Shown here piece after piece: positions 46,777 to 55,896 of a stretch of 64,000 nt of DNA. The notes below the pieces were generated by a model that saw nothing but the letters and a program-made list of their open reading frames with translations, did no database searches and was not told the DNA's origin. The position numbers and the translations under genes are program-made. The stretch comes from an uncultured Paracoccaceae bacterium (GTDB taxonomy: Bacteria; Pseudomonadota; Alphaproteobacteria; Rhodobacterales; Rhodobacteraceae): positions 35,860 to 99,859 of the forward strand of contig CAKZOU010000066.1 of NCBI GenBank assembly GCA_937138255.1, written 5' to 3'. Position 1 is the first letter of the stretch. Each line of letters starts with the position of its first letter.

Positions 46777-46786
46777 TGTGATCACA
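46777..46786. promoter_or_regulatory. TGTGATCACA palindrome, distal site upstream of sdhC
   Basis: Perfect palindrome 173-182 bp before the sdhC ATG and just after the mch stop. Outer flank is T-rich (ATTTGTGATCACAG). Paired with the site at 46798, centre to centre 21 bp. Confidence 0.78.
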
Positions 46787-46797
46787 GTTTCCACAGC

Positions 46798-46807
46798 TGT
46801 GATCACA
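46798..46807. promoter_or_regulatory. TGTGATCACA palindrome, proximal site upstream of sdhC
   Basis: Second perfect copy, separated from the first by an 11-bp linker (GTTTCCACAGC), exactly as in the sucC pair. Confidence 0.78.
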
Positions 46808-46915
46808 ACCTGCGATTTTATCGCTACCCTGCGCGCAAAAGCGTAAAATTCGCGCGTGTTGGGTGGTGACTTGGGCAAGCCGGTTGCCCTATACGAAGGT
46901 AGAACGGGGCATAGT

Positions 46916-46931
46916 GCATACAATTGTATGC
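46916..46931. promoter_or_regulatory. Second, unrelated 16-bp palindrome in the sdhC leader
   Basis: GCATACAATTGTATGC is perfect over 16 bp and is centred about 35 bp upstream of the sdhC ATG. It differs from the TGTGATCACA sites and could bind another regulator at or after the transcription start, or fold as an RNA hairpin in the leader. Confidence 0.6.
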
Positions 46932-46958
46932 CGCCCCAAGCGTAAGAGGTGAGACGCA

Positions 46959-47342
46959 ATGTCCGAAGCCAAACGGGTCGAACGCCCGCTGTCGCCACAT
47001 CTTCAGATCTATCGCTGGCACATCCCGATGCTGACCTCGATCCTGACCCGCGTGACGGGCCATGCCTTGGTGGCAGGCGTCCTGCTGGCTGTGGCGTGGC
47101 TCCTGTCGGCGACGATCTCGGACGAGGCTTTCGAGACGATGAACGGCATCGTCACCTGCTGGTTCGGGGATCTGGTTTTCACCGGCACGGCTTGGGCGGT
47201 TTGGTATCACCTGCTCGCCGGCCTGCGGCACCTCTACTACGACGCCGGCAAGGGCCTTGATATCCCGACTGCCGAAAAGCTCGGCTGGGGTGTCATCATC
47301 GGATCGGTCGTGATGACCGTTCTGACCATTCTTGTCGTGTGA
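46959..47342 (+). CDS. sdhC: Succinate dehydrogenase cytochrome b556 subunit
   Basis: 127 residues with three TM segments. The family block RPLSPHLQIYRWHIPMLTSI near the N-terminus holds quinone-site residues, and WYHLLAGLRHLYYD carries the haem-ligand His. It anchors the complex in the membrane. GAGGTGAG precedes the ATG. It is the first gene of sdhC-sdhD-sdhA-lipoprotein-sdhB. Confidence 0.95.
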   Translation: MSEAKRVERPLSPHLQIYRWHIPMLTSILTRVTGHALVAGVLLAVAWLLSATISDEAFETMNGIVTCWFGDLVFTGTAWAVWYHLLAGLRHLYYDAGKGLDIPTAEKLGWGVIIGSVVMTVLTILVV

Positions 47343-47352
47343 GGAGGGGCCG

Positions 47353-47724
47353 ATGCGCTATCTGACCGACCGTAAACGGGCCGAGGGCCGCGGCGCTTCG
47401 GGGCGCGGCACCGAGCATCACTGGTATATGCAGGCAAGCGCCGTTGTGCTGGCCTTCATGGTGCCGTGGTTCATGTATTTCTTCGGCGTCGCGCTCGGTT
47501 CGAGCCGCGAAACCGTTCTCGAGATCTTTGCCAATCCCTTCATCGCGATCCTCTCGGCGCTCGTCCTCACCGTGGGGATGCGCCATTTCGCCAAGGGATC
47601 GCAGATCATGATTGAAGATTACTGGCGCGGCACGACCCGCAAGATCGCGATCATCGCGGTCTTTTCGCTGTCGTATGTCGTGACCGCCGTGGGCCTGTTC
47701 GCGCTCGCCCGGATCGCCCTCTAG
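47353..47724 (+). CDS. sdhD: Succinate dehydrogenase membrane anchor subunit
   Basis: 123 residues with three TM segments. GTEHHWYMQASAVVLAFMVPW and HFAKGSQIMIEDYWRG, with the likely haem-ligand His and the DY pair of the quinone site, mark SdhD. The ATG at 47353 has GAGGAGGGG upstream, 10 bases after sdhC. Confidence 0.93.
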   Translation: MRYLTDRKRAEGRGASGRGTEHHWYMQASAVVLAFMVPWFMYFFGVALGSSRETVLEIFANPFIAILSALVLTVGMRHFAKGSQIMIEDYWRGTTRKIAIIAVFSLSYVVTAVGLFALARIAL

Positions 47725-47736
47725 AGGAACTGACCA

Positions 47737-49542
47737 ATGGCTGCCTACGAATTTGAGACCCATGAATACGATGTCGTCGTGGTCGGCGCCGGCGGCGCGG
47801 GCCTGCGGGCGACACTCGGCATGGCCGAGCAGGGGCTGAGAACGGCCTGTATCTCCAAGGTCTTCCCGACCCGCTCGCATACCGTGGCCGCGCAGGGCGG
47901 CATCGCCGCCTCGCTTGGCAATATGGGCCCTGACAGCTGGCAATGGCACCTCTACGATACTGTCAAGGGCTCGGACTGGCTCGGCGATACCGACGCGATG
48001 GAATACCTCGCCCGCGAGGCGCCGAAGGCGGTTTATGAGCTTGAGCACTACGGCGTGCCCTTCTCGCGCACCGAGGAAGGCAAGATCTATCAGCGCCCCT
48101 TCGGCGGCCACACCACCGAATTTGGCGAAGGCCCGCCGGTGCAGCGCACTTGCGCAGCCGCCGACCGCACCGGCCACGCCATCCTGCACACGCTTTACGG
48201 CCAGTCGCTCAAGGAAAAGGCCGAATTTTTCATCGAGTATTTCGCCATTGATCTGATCATGTCGGACGATGGGGTGTGTCAGGGCGTTGTCGCGTGGAAG
48301 CTTGACGACGGCACCATGCACGTCTTCAGCGCCAAGACGGTTGTTCTGGCCACCGGCGGCTATGGCCGCGCCTATTTCTCGGCCACATCGGCGCACACCT
48401 GCACCGGCGACGGCGGCGGCATGGTGGCGCGCGCGGGCCTGCCTTTACAGGACATGGAGTTCGTCCAGTTCCACCCCACCGGCATCTATGGCTCGGGCTG
48501 CCTCATCACCGAAGGCGCGCGCGGCGAGGGCGGCTATCTGACCAATTCCGAAGGCGAGCGCTTCATGGAGCGCTATGCCCCGACCTATAAGGATCTGGCC
48601 AGCCGCGATGTCGTGTCGCGCTGCATGACCATCGAGATCCGCGAAGGGCGCGGTGTGGGGCCGAACAAGGACCATATCCACCTGCACCTCAACCACCTGC
48701 CCCCCGAGACGCTGGCCGAACGCCTGCCGGGCATCTCGGAATCGGCGCGGATCTTTGCGGGCGTGGACCTGACGAAAGAGCCGATCCCGGTTCTGCCGAC
48801 GGTGCACTATAACATGGGCGGCATCCCGACGAACTATTGGGGCGAGGCGCTGAACCCGACCAAGAAGAACCCCGACGCCATCGTTCCGGGCCTGATGGCC
48901 GTGGGTGAGGCGGGCTGCGCCTCGGTGCACGGGGCCAACCGGCTTGGCTCGAATTCGCTGATCGACCTCGTGGTGTTTGGCCGTGCCGCCGCGATCCGCG
49001 CGGGCGAGACGGTCAACCCCAACGAGGCCAACCCGACCCCGAACCGCGCCTCGATCGAGAAATGCCTCGACCGGTTCGACGGGCTGCGCCATGCGAGCGG
49101 CTCGGTCGCCACGGCCGAGTTGCGGCTCGAGATGCAGAAGACAATGCAGGCCGATGCCGCCGTCTTCCGCACCGACAAGACGCTGGCCGAGGGTGTGGAT
49201 AAGATGACCGCCGTGGCTGGGAAGATGGACGACATCAAGGTCACCGACCGGAGCCTTGTCTGGAACAGCGACCTGATGGAGACGTTGGAGCTGACCAACC
49301 TCATGCCCAATGCGCTGGCCACGATCGTCTCGGCCGAGGCGCGCAAGGAAAGCCGTGGCGCACACGCGCACGAGGATCATCCGAACCGCGACGACAAGGT
49401 CTGGCGCAAGCACAGCATCTCGCATGTCGATGGCAACAAGGTGAAGCTTTCCTATCGCCCCGTTCACCTCGAGCCGCTGACCCGGCATGAGGACGGCGGC
49501 ATTGATCCCAAGAAGATCGCCCCGAAAGCGAGGGTTTATTGA
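47737..49542 (+). CDS. sdhA: Succinate dehydrogenase flavoprotein subunit
   Basis: 601 residues. FAD motif [20 protein letters not shown], the covalent-FAD His in [40 protein letters not shown] and the active-site Arg region of [19 protein letters not shown] are present. It oxidises succinate to fumarate. The stop codon overlaps the next start as TGATG. Confidence 0.97.
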   Translation: MAAYEFETHEYDVVVVGAGGAGLRATLGMAEQGLRTACISKVFPTRSHTVAAQGGIAASLGNMGPDSWQWHLYDTVKGSDWLGDTDAMEYLAREAPKAVYELEHYGVPFSRTEEGKIYQRPFGGHTTEFGEGPPVQRTCAAADRTGHAILHTLYGQSLKEKAEFFIEYFAIDLIMSDDGVCQGVVAWKLDDGTMHVFSAKTVVLATGGYGRAYFSATSAHTCTGDGGGMVARAGLPLQDMEFVQFHPTGIYGSGCLITEGARGEGGYLTNSEGERFMERYAPTYKDLASRDVVSRCMTIEIREGRGVGPNKDHIHLHLNHLPPETLAERLPGISESARIFAGVDLTKEPIPVLPTVHYNMGGIPTNYWGEALNPTKKNPDAIVPGLMAVGEAGCASVHGANRLGSNSLIDLVVFGRAAAIRAGETVNPNEANPTPNRASIEKCLDRFDGLRHASGSVATAELRLEMQKTMQADAAVFRTDKTLAEGVDKMTAVAGKMDDIKVTDRSLVWNSDLMETLELTNLMPNALATIVSAEARKESRGAHAHEDHPNRDDKVWRKHSISHVDGNKVKLSYRPVHLEPLTRHEDGGIDPKKIAPKARVY

Positions 49543-49817
49543 TGCGCCTGGCGCTCGCCTCACTTCTGTTTCTGGCCGCTTGCGGCACGATCACCCCCGA
49601 ACGGGCGGCGCAGCAGTGCGAGAAGCGGGCGCAGGCGGCGATGGGACCGCAGGGCAACGTCACGGTAGGGGTGAATTCCCAGTCGGGCGGATTTGCCAGC
49701 GGCAGCATCAGCTTTTCGAGCGATTATCTCGCCGGCCGTGATCCTTACGAGGTCTATCGGAGCTGCGTCATCGACATGACCGGGCAAGAGCCGTATCGGC
49801 CGCCCGTTCTTTACTGA
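49542..49817 (+). CDS. Small lipoprotein encoded between sdhA and sdhB
   Basis: 91 residues. A short signal peptide ends in the lipobox LAAC (Cys14). The mature part has two cysteines, Cys26 and Cys75, that could form a disulfide, and a Gly/Ser/Asn-rich middle. Its ATG overlaps the sdhA stop (TGATG) and sdhB follows 26 bases on, so it is made with the complex. I do not recognise a function. It should be anchored in the periplasm-facing leaflet, opposite to SdhAB. Confidence 0.82.
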   Translation: MRLALASLLFLAACGTITPERAAQQCEKRAQAAMGPQGNVTVGVNSQSGGFASGSISFSSDYLAGRDPYEVYRSCVIDMTGQEPYRPPVLY

Positions 49818-49843
49818 ATAGAATAGCAGGCAGGAGCCTCGAG

Positions 49844-50623
49844 ATGGTCCAACTGACGCTTCCCAAGAACAGCCGCATGACGGTTGGCAAGACGTGGCCC
49901 AAGCCGGCGGGCGCGACCAATGTGCGCAAATTCCAGATCTATCGCTGGAATCCCGACGATGGGAAGAACCCGCAGGTCGATACCTATTTCGTCGATATGG
50001 ACACGTGCGGGCCGATGGTTCTCGATGCGCTCATCAAGATCAAGAACGAGATCGACCCGACGCTGACCTTCCGCCGCTCGTGCCGCGAGGGGATTTGCGG
50101 CTCTTGCGCGATGAACATCGACGGGCGCAACACGCTCGCCTGTATCTTCGGCATGGACGAGATCAAGGGCGACGTGAAGATCTATCCCCTGCCGCATATG
50201 CCGGTGATCAAGGATCTGATCCCCGACCTCACGCATTTTTATGCCCAGCACGCCTCGATCATGCCGTGGCTTGAAACCAAGACCAACCGGCCCGCGAAAG
50301 AGTGGCGCCAGTCGATCGAGGATCGCAAGAAGCTCGACGGGCTTTATGAATGCGTCATGTGCGCCTCGTGCAGCACCTCTTGCCCGAGCTATTGGTGGAA
50401 CGGCGACAAATACCTCGGGCCGGCGGCGCTGCTGCATGCCTATCGCTGGATCATCGACAGCCGTGATGAGGCCACGGGCGAGCGGCTTGATGCGTTGGAA
50501 GATCCCTTCAAGCTTTATCGCTGCCACACGATCATGAACTGCGCCAAGACCTGCCCCAAGGGGCTCAACCCCGCCGAGGCCATTTCGCACATCAAGAAGA
50601 TGATGCTCGAACGCGTGGTCTAG
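49844..50623 (+). CDS. sdhB: Succinate dehydrogenase iron-sulfur subunit
   Basis: 259 residues. The 2Fe-2S cysteines are in [22 protein letters not shown]. The 4Fe-4S and 3Fe-4S ligands are in [16 protein letters not shown] and [17 protein letters not shown]. It carries electrons from SdhA to the quinone. AGGAG precedes the ATG, and a strong terminator follows the stop. Confidence 0.97.
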   Translation: MVQLTLPKNSRMTVGKTWPKPAGATNVRKFQIYRWNPDDGKNPQVDTYFVDMDTCGPMVLDALIKIKNEIDPTLTFRRSCREGICGSCAMNIDGRNTLACIFGMDEIKGDVKIYPLPHMPVIKDLIPDLTHFYAQHASIMPWLETKTNRPAKEWRQSIEDRKKLDGLYECVMCASCSTSCPSYWWNGDKYLGPAALLHAYRWIIDSRDEATGERLDALEDPFKLYRCHTIMNCAKTCPKGLNPAEAISHIKKMMLERVV

Positions 50624-50649
50624 GGCGAACCTACAACGAACAAGATGAG

Positions 50650-50675
50650 GCCGGCCCTGCGGGGCCGGCTTTTTC
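50650..50675 (+). terminator. Rho-independent terminator of the sdh operon
   Basis: The stem GCCGGCCC / GGGCCGGC with a TGCG-type loop is followed by TTTTT. It lies 26 bases after the sdhB stop. Confidence 0.9.
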
Positions 50676-50789
50676 ATGTGTGTCGGGTGAAGCCGGCAAC
50701 CAAAGAGGGCCGGATCAACGGAGTGGATTTTCGCTCTGAAATGCCGCACCCTTCCCGAGCCATTCTGAAGGCGCATTAGGAGCGAAGTC

Positions 50790-51935
50790 ATGCCTGTTTC
50801 GGTCTTGTTGGTCGGCACCACAAAAGGTGCGTTTGTTCTCAGAAGCGATGATCGCAAGGGTTGGACCGTGAGCGGCCCGCATTGCGGCGGCTGGCCGATC
50901 AATCACGTTGTCGGCGATCCCGAAACCGGACGGCTTTACGCCGGAGGCGGCGGTGAGTGGACCGGCGCCGGGATCTGGCGATCCGAGGATGGCGGCGAGA
51001 GTTGGGATCTCGCCAAGCTCACAAGCGGCAAGATGGATGACTGGGCGTCGCAGGATCCCGATTTCGCGGCCAAGATCGGCTGGAGCGGGCAAGAGCCGCC
51101 ATTCGGCAAGGAATTCTCGCAGGTCTGGTCGATGGGTGTCACCAAAGATGGCATCTACGCCGGAACCAAGCCCGCGCAATTGCTGAGAAGCACGGACGGC
51201 GGAGTTTCGTGGAACAGGGTCGATGGCCTGACCAACCACCCCTCGGCCGGGAGCTGGTCACCCGGTGCCGCCGGTCTAATTCTACATTCGATCCTCTCGG
51301 ATCCGGCGGATCCCAAGAAGATGTGGATCGGAATCTCGGCTGCCGGCGTCTTCGCGACGGAAGACGGGGGCGAGACTTGGGAGCGCCGCAACAGGCTTTC
51401 CAATACCGAGGCCTGCGGGCATCACGATCACCCCGCCGCGCCGCGGGATGGGGAAACGGGGCACTGTGTGCACAACATCATGCGCGCGCCGGGGGCGGGG
51501 GATGTTCTTTACCAACAAAACCACCACGGGGTCTGGCGATCGGCGGATGGCGGGCGCAGTTGGGACGATATCTCGGCGGGGCTGCCGTCGCTGTTCGGGT
51601 TTCCGATCCGGGTTCATCCCCGCGACGGGAACACGATCTGGACCATTCCGCTAAACGGTGACAGCCAAGGCCGGTTTCCCCCCGATGCGGCGGCGGCTGT
51701 CTGGAAATCGACCGATGCGGGGCAGACATGGAGCGCCAAGCGCAAAGGGCTGCCGCAGGAGAGCTGTTTCTTCACGGTGCTCCGGCAGGCGATGGCGGGG
51801 GATACCCATGATCCTGCCGGGATCTATTTCGGGACAAACTCAGGCTCGGTCTTTGCCAGCACCGATGAGGGCGAAAGCTGGCAGGAGATTGCCCGCCATT
51901 TGCCCACAGTGCTGGCCGTCGAGGCCTTGGGGTAG
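50790..51935 (+). CDS. BNR/Asp-box repeat beta-propeller protein (sialidase/VPS10-like)
   Basis: 381 residues with six Asp boxes of the pattern SxDxGxxW: SEDGGESW, STDGGVSW, TEDGGETW, SADGGRSW, STDAGQTW and STDEGESW. They imply a six- or seven-bladed propeller. No signal peptide is seen, so it is probably cytoplasmic. True sialidase catalytic residues are not evident, so it should not be called a sialidase. AGGAG precedes the ATG. It ends in a variant of the intergenic repeat, and its role is unknown. Confidence 0.82.
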   Translation: MPVSVLLVGTTKGAFVLRSDDRKGWTVSGPHCGGWPINHVVGDPETGRLYAGGGGEWTGAGIWRSEDGGESWDLAKLTSGKMDDWASQDPDFAAKIGWSGQEPPFGKEFSQVWSMGVTKDGIYAGTKPAQLLRSTDGGVSWNRVDGLTNHPSAGSWSPGAAGLILHSILSDPADPKKMWIGISAAGVFATEDGGETWERRNRLSNTEACGHHDHPAAPRDGETGHCVHNIMRAPGAGDVLYQQNHHGVWRSADGGRSWDDISAGLPSLFGFPIRVHPRDGNTIWTIPLNGDSQGRFPPDAAAAVWKSTDAGQTWSAKRKGLPQESCFFTVLRQAMAGDTHDPAGIYFGTNSGSVFASTDEGESWQEIARHLPTVLAVEALG

Positions 51936-51977
51936 GCGGGGGCGCTGCCGCCCCCAGAGCCTTGCCTGAGGCAACCC
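51935..51977. repeat. Rhodobacteraceae-type intergenic stem-loop repeat, copy 5 (partial variant)
   Basis: It starts in the TAG stop of the BNR gene with GCGGGGGCGCTGCCGCCCCC, an extended first stem. A second stem TTGCC-TGA-GGCAA replaces the GC-rich one. The GGAGTATTT and CCAAAAGAAG tail is absent. It ends before the converging deoD stop. Confidence 0.6.
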
Positions 51978-51978
51978 C

Positions 51979-52683
51979 TCAGGCGAAGGCCGCCCGCAGT
52001 GCGATTTCGACCATGTCTCCGAAGGAGCGTTCGCGATCTTCGCTTGGCAGCGCTTCGTGCGTTTTGAGATGGTCGGAGACCGTCAGAACAGCCAGCGCCC
52101 GGCGCTTGTAGCGGGCGGCGAGGATATAGAGCTCGGCCGCCTCCATCTCGACGCCGAGGACGCCGTGGCGCTCCATCTCGGCGGCGAGGTCGGGGCGTTC
52201 GTCATAGAAGACATCCGAGGAATAGATGCCGCCCACATGGGTGCGCACGCCAAGATCCTTGGCGGCGGTGGCGGCGGCGGCGAGAAGGCCGTAATCGGCG
52301 CAGGGCGCAAAGCTCAGCTCGCGGAAGATGCCGCGCGAGGGGGTCGAGACGGTGCTCGCGGTCATGGCGAGGATCACATCGCGCACCGCCACGTCATCCT
52401 GCATCCCGCCGCACGATCCGATGCGGATCAGCGTCTGGGCGCCGTAATCGCGAATGAGCTCGTTGGCATAGATCGACAGCGACGGCATCCCCATGCCCGA
52501 GCCCTGAATGGTCACCTTGCGGCCATTCCATGTGCCGGTAAAACCCAGCATACCGCGCACCTGATTGACGCAGACCGCATCTTTGAGAAAGGTCTCGGCG
52601 GCCCATTTGGCGCGATAGGGATCGCCGGGCATGAGAACGGTTTCCGCAATGTCGCCGGGTTTGGCACCAATATGAACTGTCAT
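51979..52683 (-). CDS. deoD: Purine-nucleoside phosphorylase
   Basis: 234 residues of the hexameric type. [16 protein letters not shown], the phosphate-binding [38 protein letters not shown] and [11 protein letters not shown] with the catalytic Asp are present. It splits purine (deoxy)ribonucleosides to base and (deoxy)ribose 1-phosphate, feeding DeoC encoded 40 kb away at 10.5-11.5 kb. The ATG at 52683 is chosen because homology ([15 protein letters not shown]) starts there. Confidence 0.95.
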   Translation of the reverse strand: MTVHIGAKPGDIAETVLMPGDPYRAKWAAETFLKDAVCVNQVRGMLGFTGTWNGRKVTIQGSGMGMPSLSIYANELIRDYGAQTLIRIGSCGGMQDDVAVRDVILAMTASTVSTPSRGIFRELSFAPCADYGLLAAAATAAKDLGVRTHVGGIYSSDVFYDERPDLAAEMERHGVLGVEMEAAELYILAARYKRRALAVLTVSDHLKTHEALPSEDRERSFGDMVEIALRAAFA

Positions 52684-52805
52684 CTGTGTTTTCCTTGAAT
52701 TCAGAGGCAGCGTGGCTTGCAACGGCCACGCAGGATATCACAGGGTGGTAGCTTGAAGGCCGGTGGGCCTTCAACGGAAAAACGACTGGCGGGATCGATG
52801 TGGTG

Positions 52806-53333
52806 ATGAAGCGATTGGGCGCAGGGATAACGGTTCTCATGCTTGGGACGGCCCCGCTCGCGGCACAGGACGCGGCGGAAACGGCGCTGGCGCGCGAGAC
52901 GCTGGCGGCGCTCCAGACGCTTTCCTTCGCCAAAGAGCGCGAGTTCTGTGGCTTCATCGGCTATGACGCGCAGGGTGTCTTGCGGGCGTCGCGGGCGGTT
53001 CAGGGCGATGAAGCGACCTGTCTTGCCGATCTGCCAGAGGATCTGGCTGTCACGGCGTCCTACCACACGCACGGCGGGTTTGATCCAGACTACTTCGGAG
53101 AGATCCCGAGCGAGATTGACGTGGAAGGCGATGCCGCACTTTGGATCAATGGCTATGTCTCGACGCCGGGCGGGCGGTTCTGGTTTGTCGATACGCGCGC
53201 GATGGAGGTGCGGCTTCTGTGCGGCCTTTCGTGCCTGCCAATGGCGCCGGACTATCGCAAAGGCACAAACGGACCGATCGCGTCGAAGTATTCCTACGAC
53301 GCGCTCGTTCGCAAATTGCAGGGGCGAAATTAG
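52806..53333 (+). CDS. DUF4329-like exported protein
   Basis: 175 residues with a signal peptide (KRLGAGITVLMLGTAPLAAQ). The mature part contains FCGFIGYDAQG, SYHTHGGFDPDYFGEIPSEID and a late disulfide-like CGLSCLP. The HxH...S/D arrangement recalls the JAB/MPN-like fold of DUF4329 proteins, which are often found in toxin or RHS settings, but none is nearby. Two GTG codons precede the chosen ATG. Its stop overlaps the converging H-NS stop by three bases. Confidence 0.68.
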   Translation: MKRLGAGITVLMLGTAPLAAQDAAETALARETLAALQTLSFAKEREFCGFIGYDAQGVLRASRAVQGDEATCLADLPEDLAVTASYHTHGGFDPDYFGEIPSEIDVEGDAALWINGYVSTPGGRFWFVDTRAMEVRLLCGLSCLPMAPDYRKGTNGPIASKYSYDALVRKLQGRN

Positions 53334-53686
53334 ATCGCCATCGACTCCGGATCGGCCCCGGCAGCCACGGCATCTTTGAACCAGACGGGCTGACGGCCCT
53401 TGCCGGTCCAGGTTTGCGAGGCGTCTGCCGGATTCTTGTAGCGCGGCGCGCCGGCTTTCTTGGGCTTTGCCGCCTTCGGCCCGGGCTTGCGGCCGCGCTT
53501 CTTTGGTGCGGCTGTTTCGCCGCCGGTGAGCTGCGCGAGGCTGAAACCATGGGCGGCAGCGGCTTTCTCGGCAGCCTTGATGGCCATATCCATTTCTCGC
53601 GCCGAGACTTGCTCAAGCGCTTTATCAACATCAGCGCGAAGCTTCTCAAGCTCTTTGCGCGACATACCCTTCAGATTTACTTTCAT
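53330..53686 (-). CDS. H-NS/HvrA-family nucleoid-associated protein
   Basis: 118 residues. An N-terminal coiled-coil dimerisation helix (LKGMSRKELEKLRADVDKAL) is followed by a basic linker (KKRGRKPGPKAAKPKK). The C-terminal H-NS DNA-binding motif is TWTGKGRQPVWFKDAV. In Rhodobacter such proteins (HvrA/Spb) bind AT-rich DNA and tune photosynthesis or nitrogen genes. The start at 53686 has GGGGAG upstream. The promoter gap 53687-53791 is very AT-rich for this genome and carries a CtrA-type box, so autoregulation is likely. Confidence 0.92.
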   Translation of the reverse strand: MKVNLKGMSRKELEKLRADVDKALEQVSAREMDMAIKAAEKAAAAHGFSLAQLTGGETAAPKKRGRKPGPKAAKPKKAGAPRYKNPADASQTWTGKGRQPVWFKDAVAAGADPESMAI

Positions 53687-53743
53687 TTTCTCCCCACTCA
53701 CTCATTGGTAAATTGCCGCGACATGAATTGAAAGCCACTTAGC

Positions 53744-53758
53744 TTAATTCGCAGTTAA
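53744..53758. promoter_or_regulatory. CtrA-type box upstream of the H-NS gene
   Basis: TTAA-TTCGCAG-TTAA matches the CtrA core TTAA-N7-TTAA. It lies 58 bp upstream of the H-NS start in an AT-rich stretch, so chance occurrence is more likely than at the luxR site. Confidence 0.4.
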
Positions 53759-53791
53759 TTTGCCAACTGTTTTTTAGTATAGGAGCTAATT

Positions 53792-55759
53792 CTATTCGGC
53801 GGCGATCCTCTTTGGATCCGCCAGCGCAACGATATCTCCCATGATCCGGTTAAGGTCAAAATCCTTGGGTGTATAGATTTCGGCAACCCCGATCGCCTTC
53901 AACGCGGCCGCATCATCGTCAGGAATAATTCCACCGGCCACGACCGGAATATGATCGAGGCCATTCTCTTTCAATTTCGCCATAACCTCGGAAATCAGCG
54001 GAATGTGAGAGCCGGAAAGGATAGAGAGACCAATGACATGGGGAGTTTTGTCGCGCGCGGCGGCAATGATCTCATCAGGGGTCAGGCGAATACCGTCATA
54101 GGTAATGTCCATTCCGCAATCGCGGGCGCGGGTGGCGATTTGTTCGGCGCCGTTGGAATGGCCATCCAGGCCGGGCTTGGCGACCAGGAAGGAAAGCCGG
54201 CGGCCAAGGGCGCGGCTGACAGCGTCGACCTGGCCGCGAATATCCTCAAGGCCTTGGGTCTGGTTCGAGGGATTGCGCGAAACGCCTGTGGGGGCGCGAT
54301 ATTGGCCGAATACCTTGCGAATCTCTTCGGCCCATTCGCCGGTGGTAACGCCAGCCTTGGCGCAGGTGATCGAGGCCTCCATGATATTCGCGCCCGACAG
54401 CGCGGCAGCGCGGAGTTTGGCCAATTCTTCCGCCACCTTGGCGGCATCGCGGCCCCCGCGCCACGCCTCGAGGCGGGCGATCTGATCGGCCTCGGACGCG
54501 GGATCGACGACCATGATCGACCCATCGCCCGCGGTCAGTGGCGAGGCCTCGCCGCTGGTCCATTTATTCACGCCGACAACGGTTGTCTCGCCCGATTCAA
54601 TCCGCCCGATCCGCGCGGCGTTCGAGTCTACGAGGCGGCTTTTCATATACTCGATGGCATTCACCGCGCCGCCCATCCCGTCGATCTGGCGCAATTCGGC
54701 GCGGGCGCTGTCCTTGAGCGCCCCGACCTTTTTCGTAATTGCGGGATTGCCGTCGAAGAGATCGTCGAATTCGAGAAGATCGGTCTCATAGGCCAGAATT
54801 TGCTGCATCCTAAGCGACCATTGCTGATCCCACGGGCGGGGCAGGCCTAGGGCTTCGTTCCAGGCGGGCAATTGCACCGCGCGGGCGCGGGCGTTTTTCG
54901 AAAGCGTGACGGCAAGGGTTTCTAGGAGAATACGGTAGACGTTATTCTCGGGTTGCTGTTCGGTCAGGCCAAGAGAATTGACCTGAACACCATAGCGGAA
55001 GCGGCGGTATTTCTCGTCTTCAATGCCATAGCGATCGCGGCAGATTTCATCCCACAGTTCGACGAAAGCCCGCATTTTGCAGAGTTCGGTCACGAAACGG
55101 ATACCGGCATTCACGAAAAAGGATATACGCCCGACCATTTCGGGAAAATTCTCGGCCGGAACTTTCTTTTTCAGATCGTCGAGAACGGCGGTGGCCGTGG
55201 CCAGCGCAAAGGCCAATTCCTCTTCCGGCGTCGCCCCTGCCTCTTGCAGGTGGTAGGAGCAGACGTTCATCGGGTTCCATTTGGGTAGATGCGCGCGGGT
55301 AAAGGCGGCAACGTCGGTGATCATCCGCAACGACGGCTCGGGCGGGCAGATATAGGTGCCGCGGCTGAGGTATTCCTTGATGATGTCGTTCTGGACGGTG
55401 CCCTGCAACTGCGAGATATCCGCGCCCTGCTCTTCGGCTGCGGCGATATAGAGCGCAAGAAGCCATGGGGCGGTGGCGTTGATCGTCATCGAGGTGTTCA
55501 TCTGCTCGAGTGGGATCTCGTCGAAGAGCGCCCGCATATCGCCGAGGTGACAGACCGGCACGCCGACCTTGCCGACCTCGCCACGCGCGAGACGGTGGTC
55601 GCTGTCATAGCCGGTCTGGGTCGGCAGATCGAAGGCTACGGAAAGGCCCGTCTGGCCCTTGGCCAGATTCGCGCGGTAGAGCGTGTTCGAGGCCTTGGCG
55701 GTCGAATGGCCCGCATAGGTGCGGAAAAGCCAGGGGCGATCTTTCTGCGGGTGCGACAT
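53792..55759 (-). CDS. ecm: Ethylmalonyl-CoA mutase (MeaA-type, B12-dependent)
   Basis: 655 residues, one polypeptide with an acyl-CoA mutase domain (about 1-510) and a C-terminal B12 domain (about 520-655). SVAFDLPTQTGYDSDH and the substrate blocks are of the methylmalonyl-CoA-mutase type. The cobalamin signature is in KPGLDGHSNGAEQ (DxHxxG), with GLSILSGSH and VVAGGIIPDDD after it. Length and sequence fit Ecm/MeaA, which turns (2R)-ethylmalonyl-CoA into methylsuccinyl-CoA, better than the 700-residue Mcm. AGGAGG precedes the ATG at 55759. The upstream inverted repeat is shared with ccr and mcl2. Confidence 0.93.
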   Translation of the reverse strand: MSHPQKDRPWLFRTYAGHSTAKASNTLYRANLAKGQTGLSVAFDLPTQTGYDSDHRLARGEVGKVGVPVCHLGDMRALFDEIPLEQMNTSMTINATAPWLLALYIAAAEEQGADISQLQGTVQNDIIKEYLSRGTYICPPEPSLRMITDVAAFTRAHLPKWNPMNVCSYHLQEAGATPEEELAFALATATAVLDDLKKKVPAENFPEMVGRISFFVNAGIRFVTELCKMRAFVELWDEICRDRYGIEDEKYRRFRYGVQVNSLGLTEQQPENNVYRILLETLAVTLSKNARARAVQLPAWNEALGLPRPWDQQWSLRMQQILAYETDLLEFDDLFDGNPAITKKVGALKDSARAELRQIDGMGGAVNAIEYMKSRLVDSNAARIGRIESGETTVVGVNKWTSGEASPLTAGDGSIMVVDPASEADQIARLEAWRGGRDAAKVAEELAKLRAAALSGANIMEASITCAKAGVTTGEWAEEIRKVFGQYRAPTGVSRNPSNQTQGLEDIRGQVDAVSRALGRRLSFLVAKPGLDGHSNGAEQIATRARDCGMDITYDGIRLTPDEIIAAARDKTPHVIGLSILSGSHIPLISEVMAKLKENGLDHIPVVAGGIIPDDDAAALKAIGVAEIYTPKDFDLNRIMGDIVALADPKRIAAE

Positions 55760-55784
55760 ATTCGGCCTCCTTGTGGTCGGGCGA

Positions 55785-55797
55785 GTAATTTTATTGC
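55785..55797. promoter_or_regulatory. EMC inverted repeat GCAAT-AAA-ATTAC upstream of ecm
   Basis: Read on the minus strand. It is 25 bases before the ecm ATG. It shares the 12-mer CGCAATAAAATT with the mcl2 site, and one arm base (A for G) breaks perfect symmetry. Confidence 0.6.
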
Positions 55798-55896
55798 GCG
55801 ACAGCCTCACTATCGGAAGTTTTCTGGCGGTGTCAATTCGCTGCGTTGCGGCATCGCGGGATTTACCTTGGCCCGGAAGCCTGTCACGGTCTGCCA

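Noticed and set aside
50790..51935. Calling the Asp-box protein a sialidase
   Set aside because: Asp boxes are structural and occur in many propellers; the arginine triad and Tyr/Glu nucleophile pair of sialidases are not evident.
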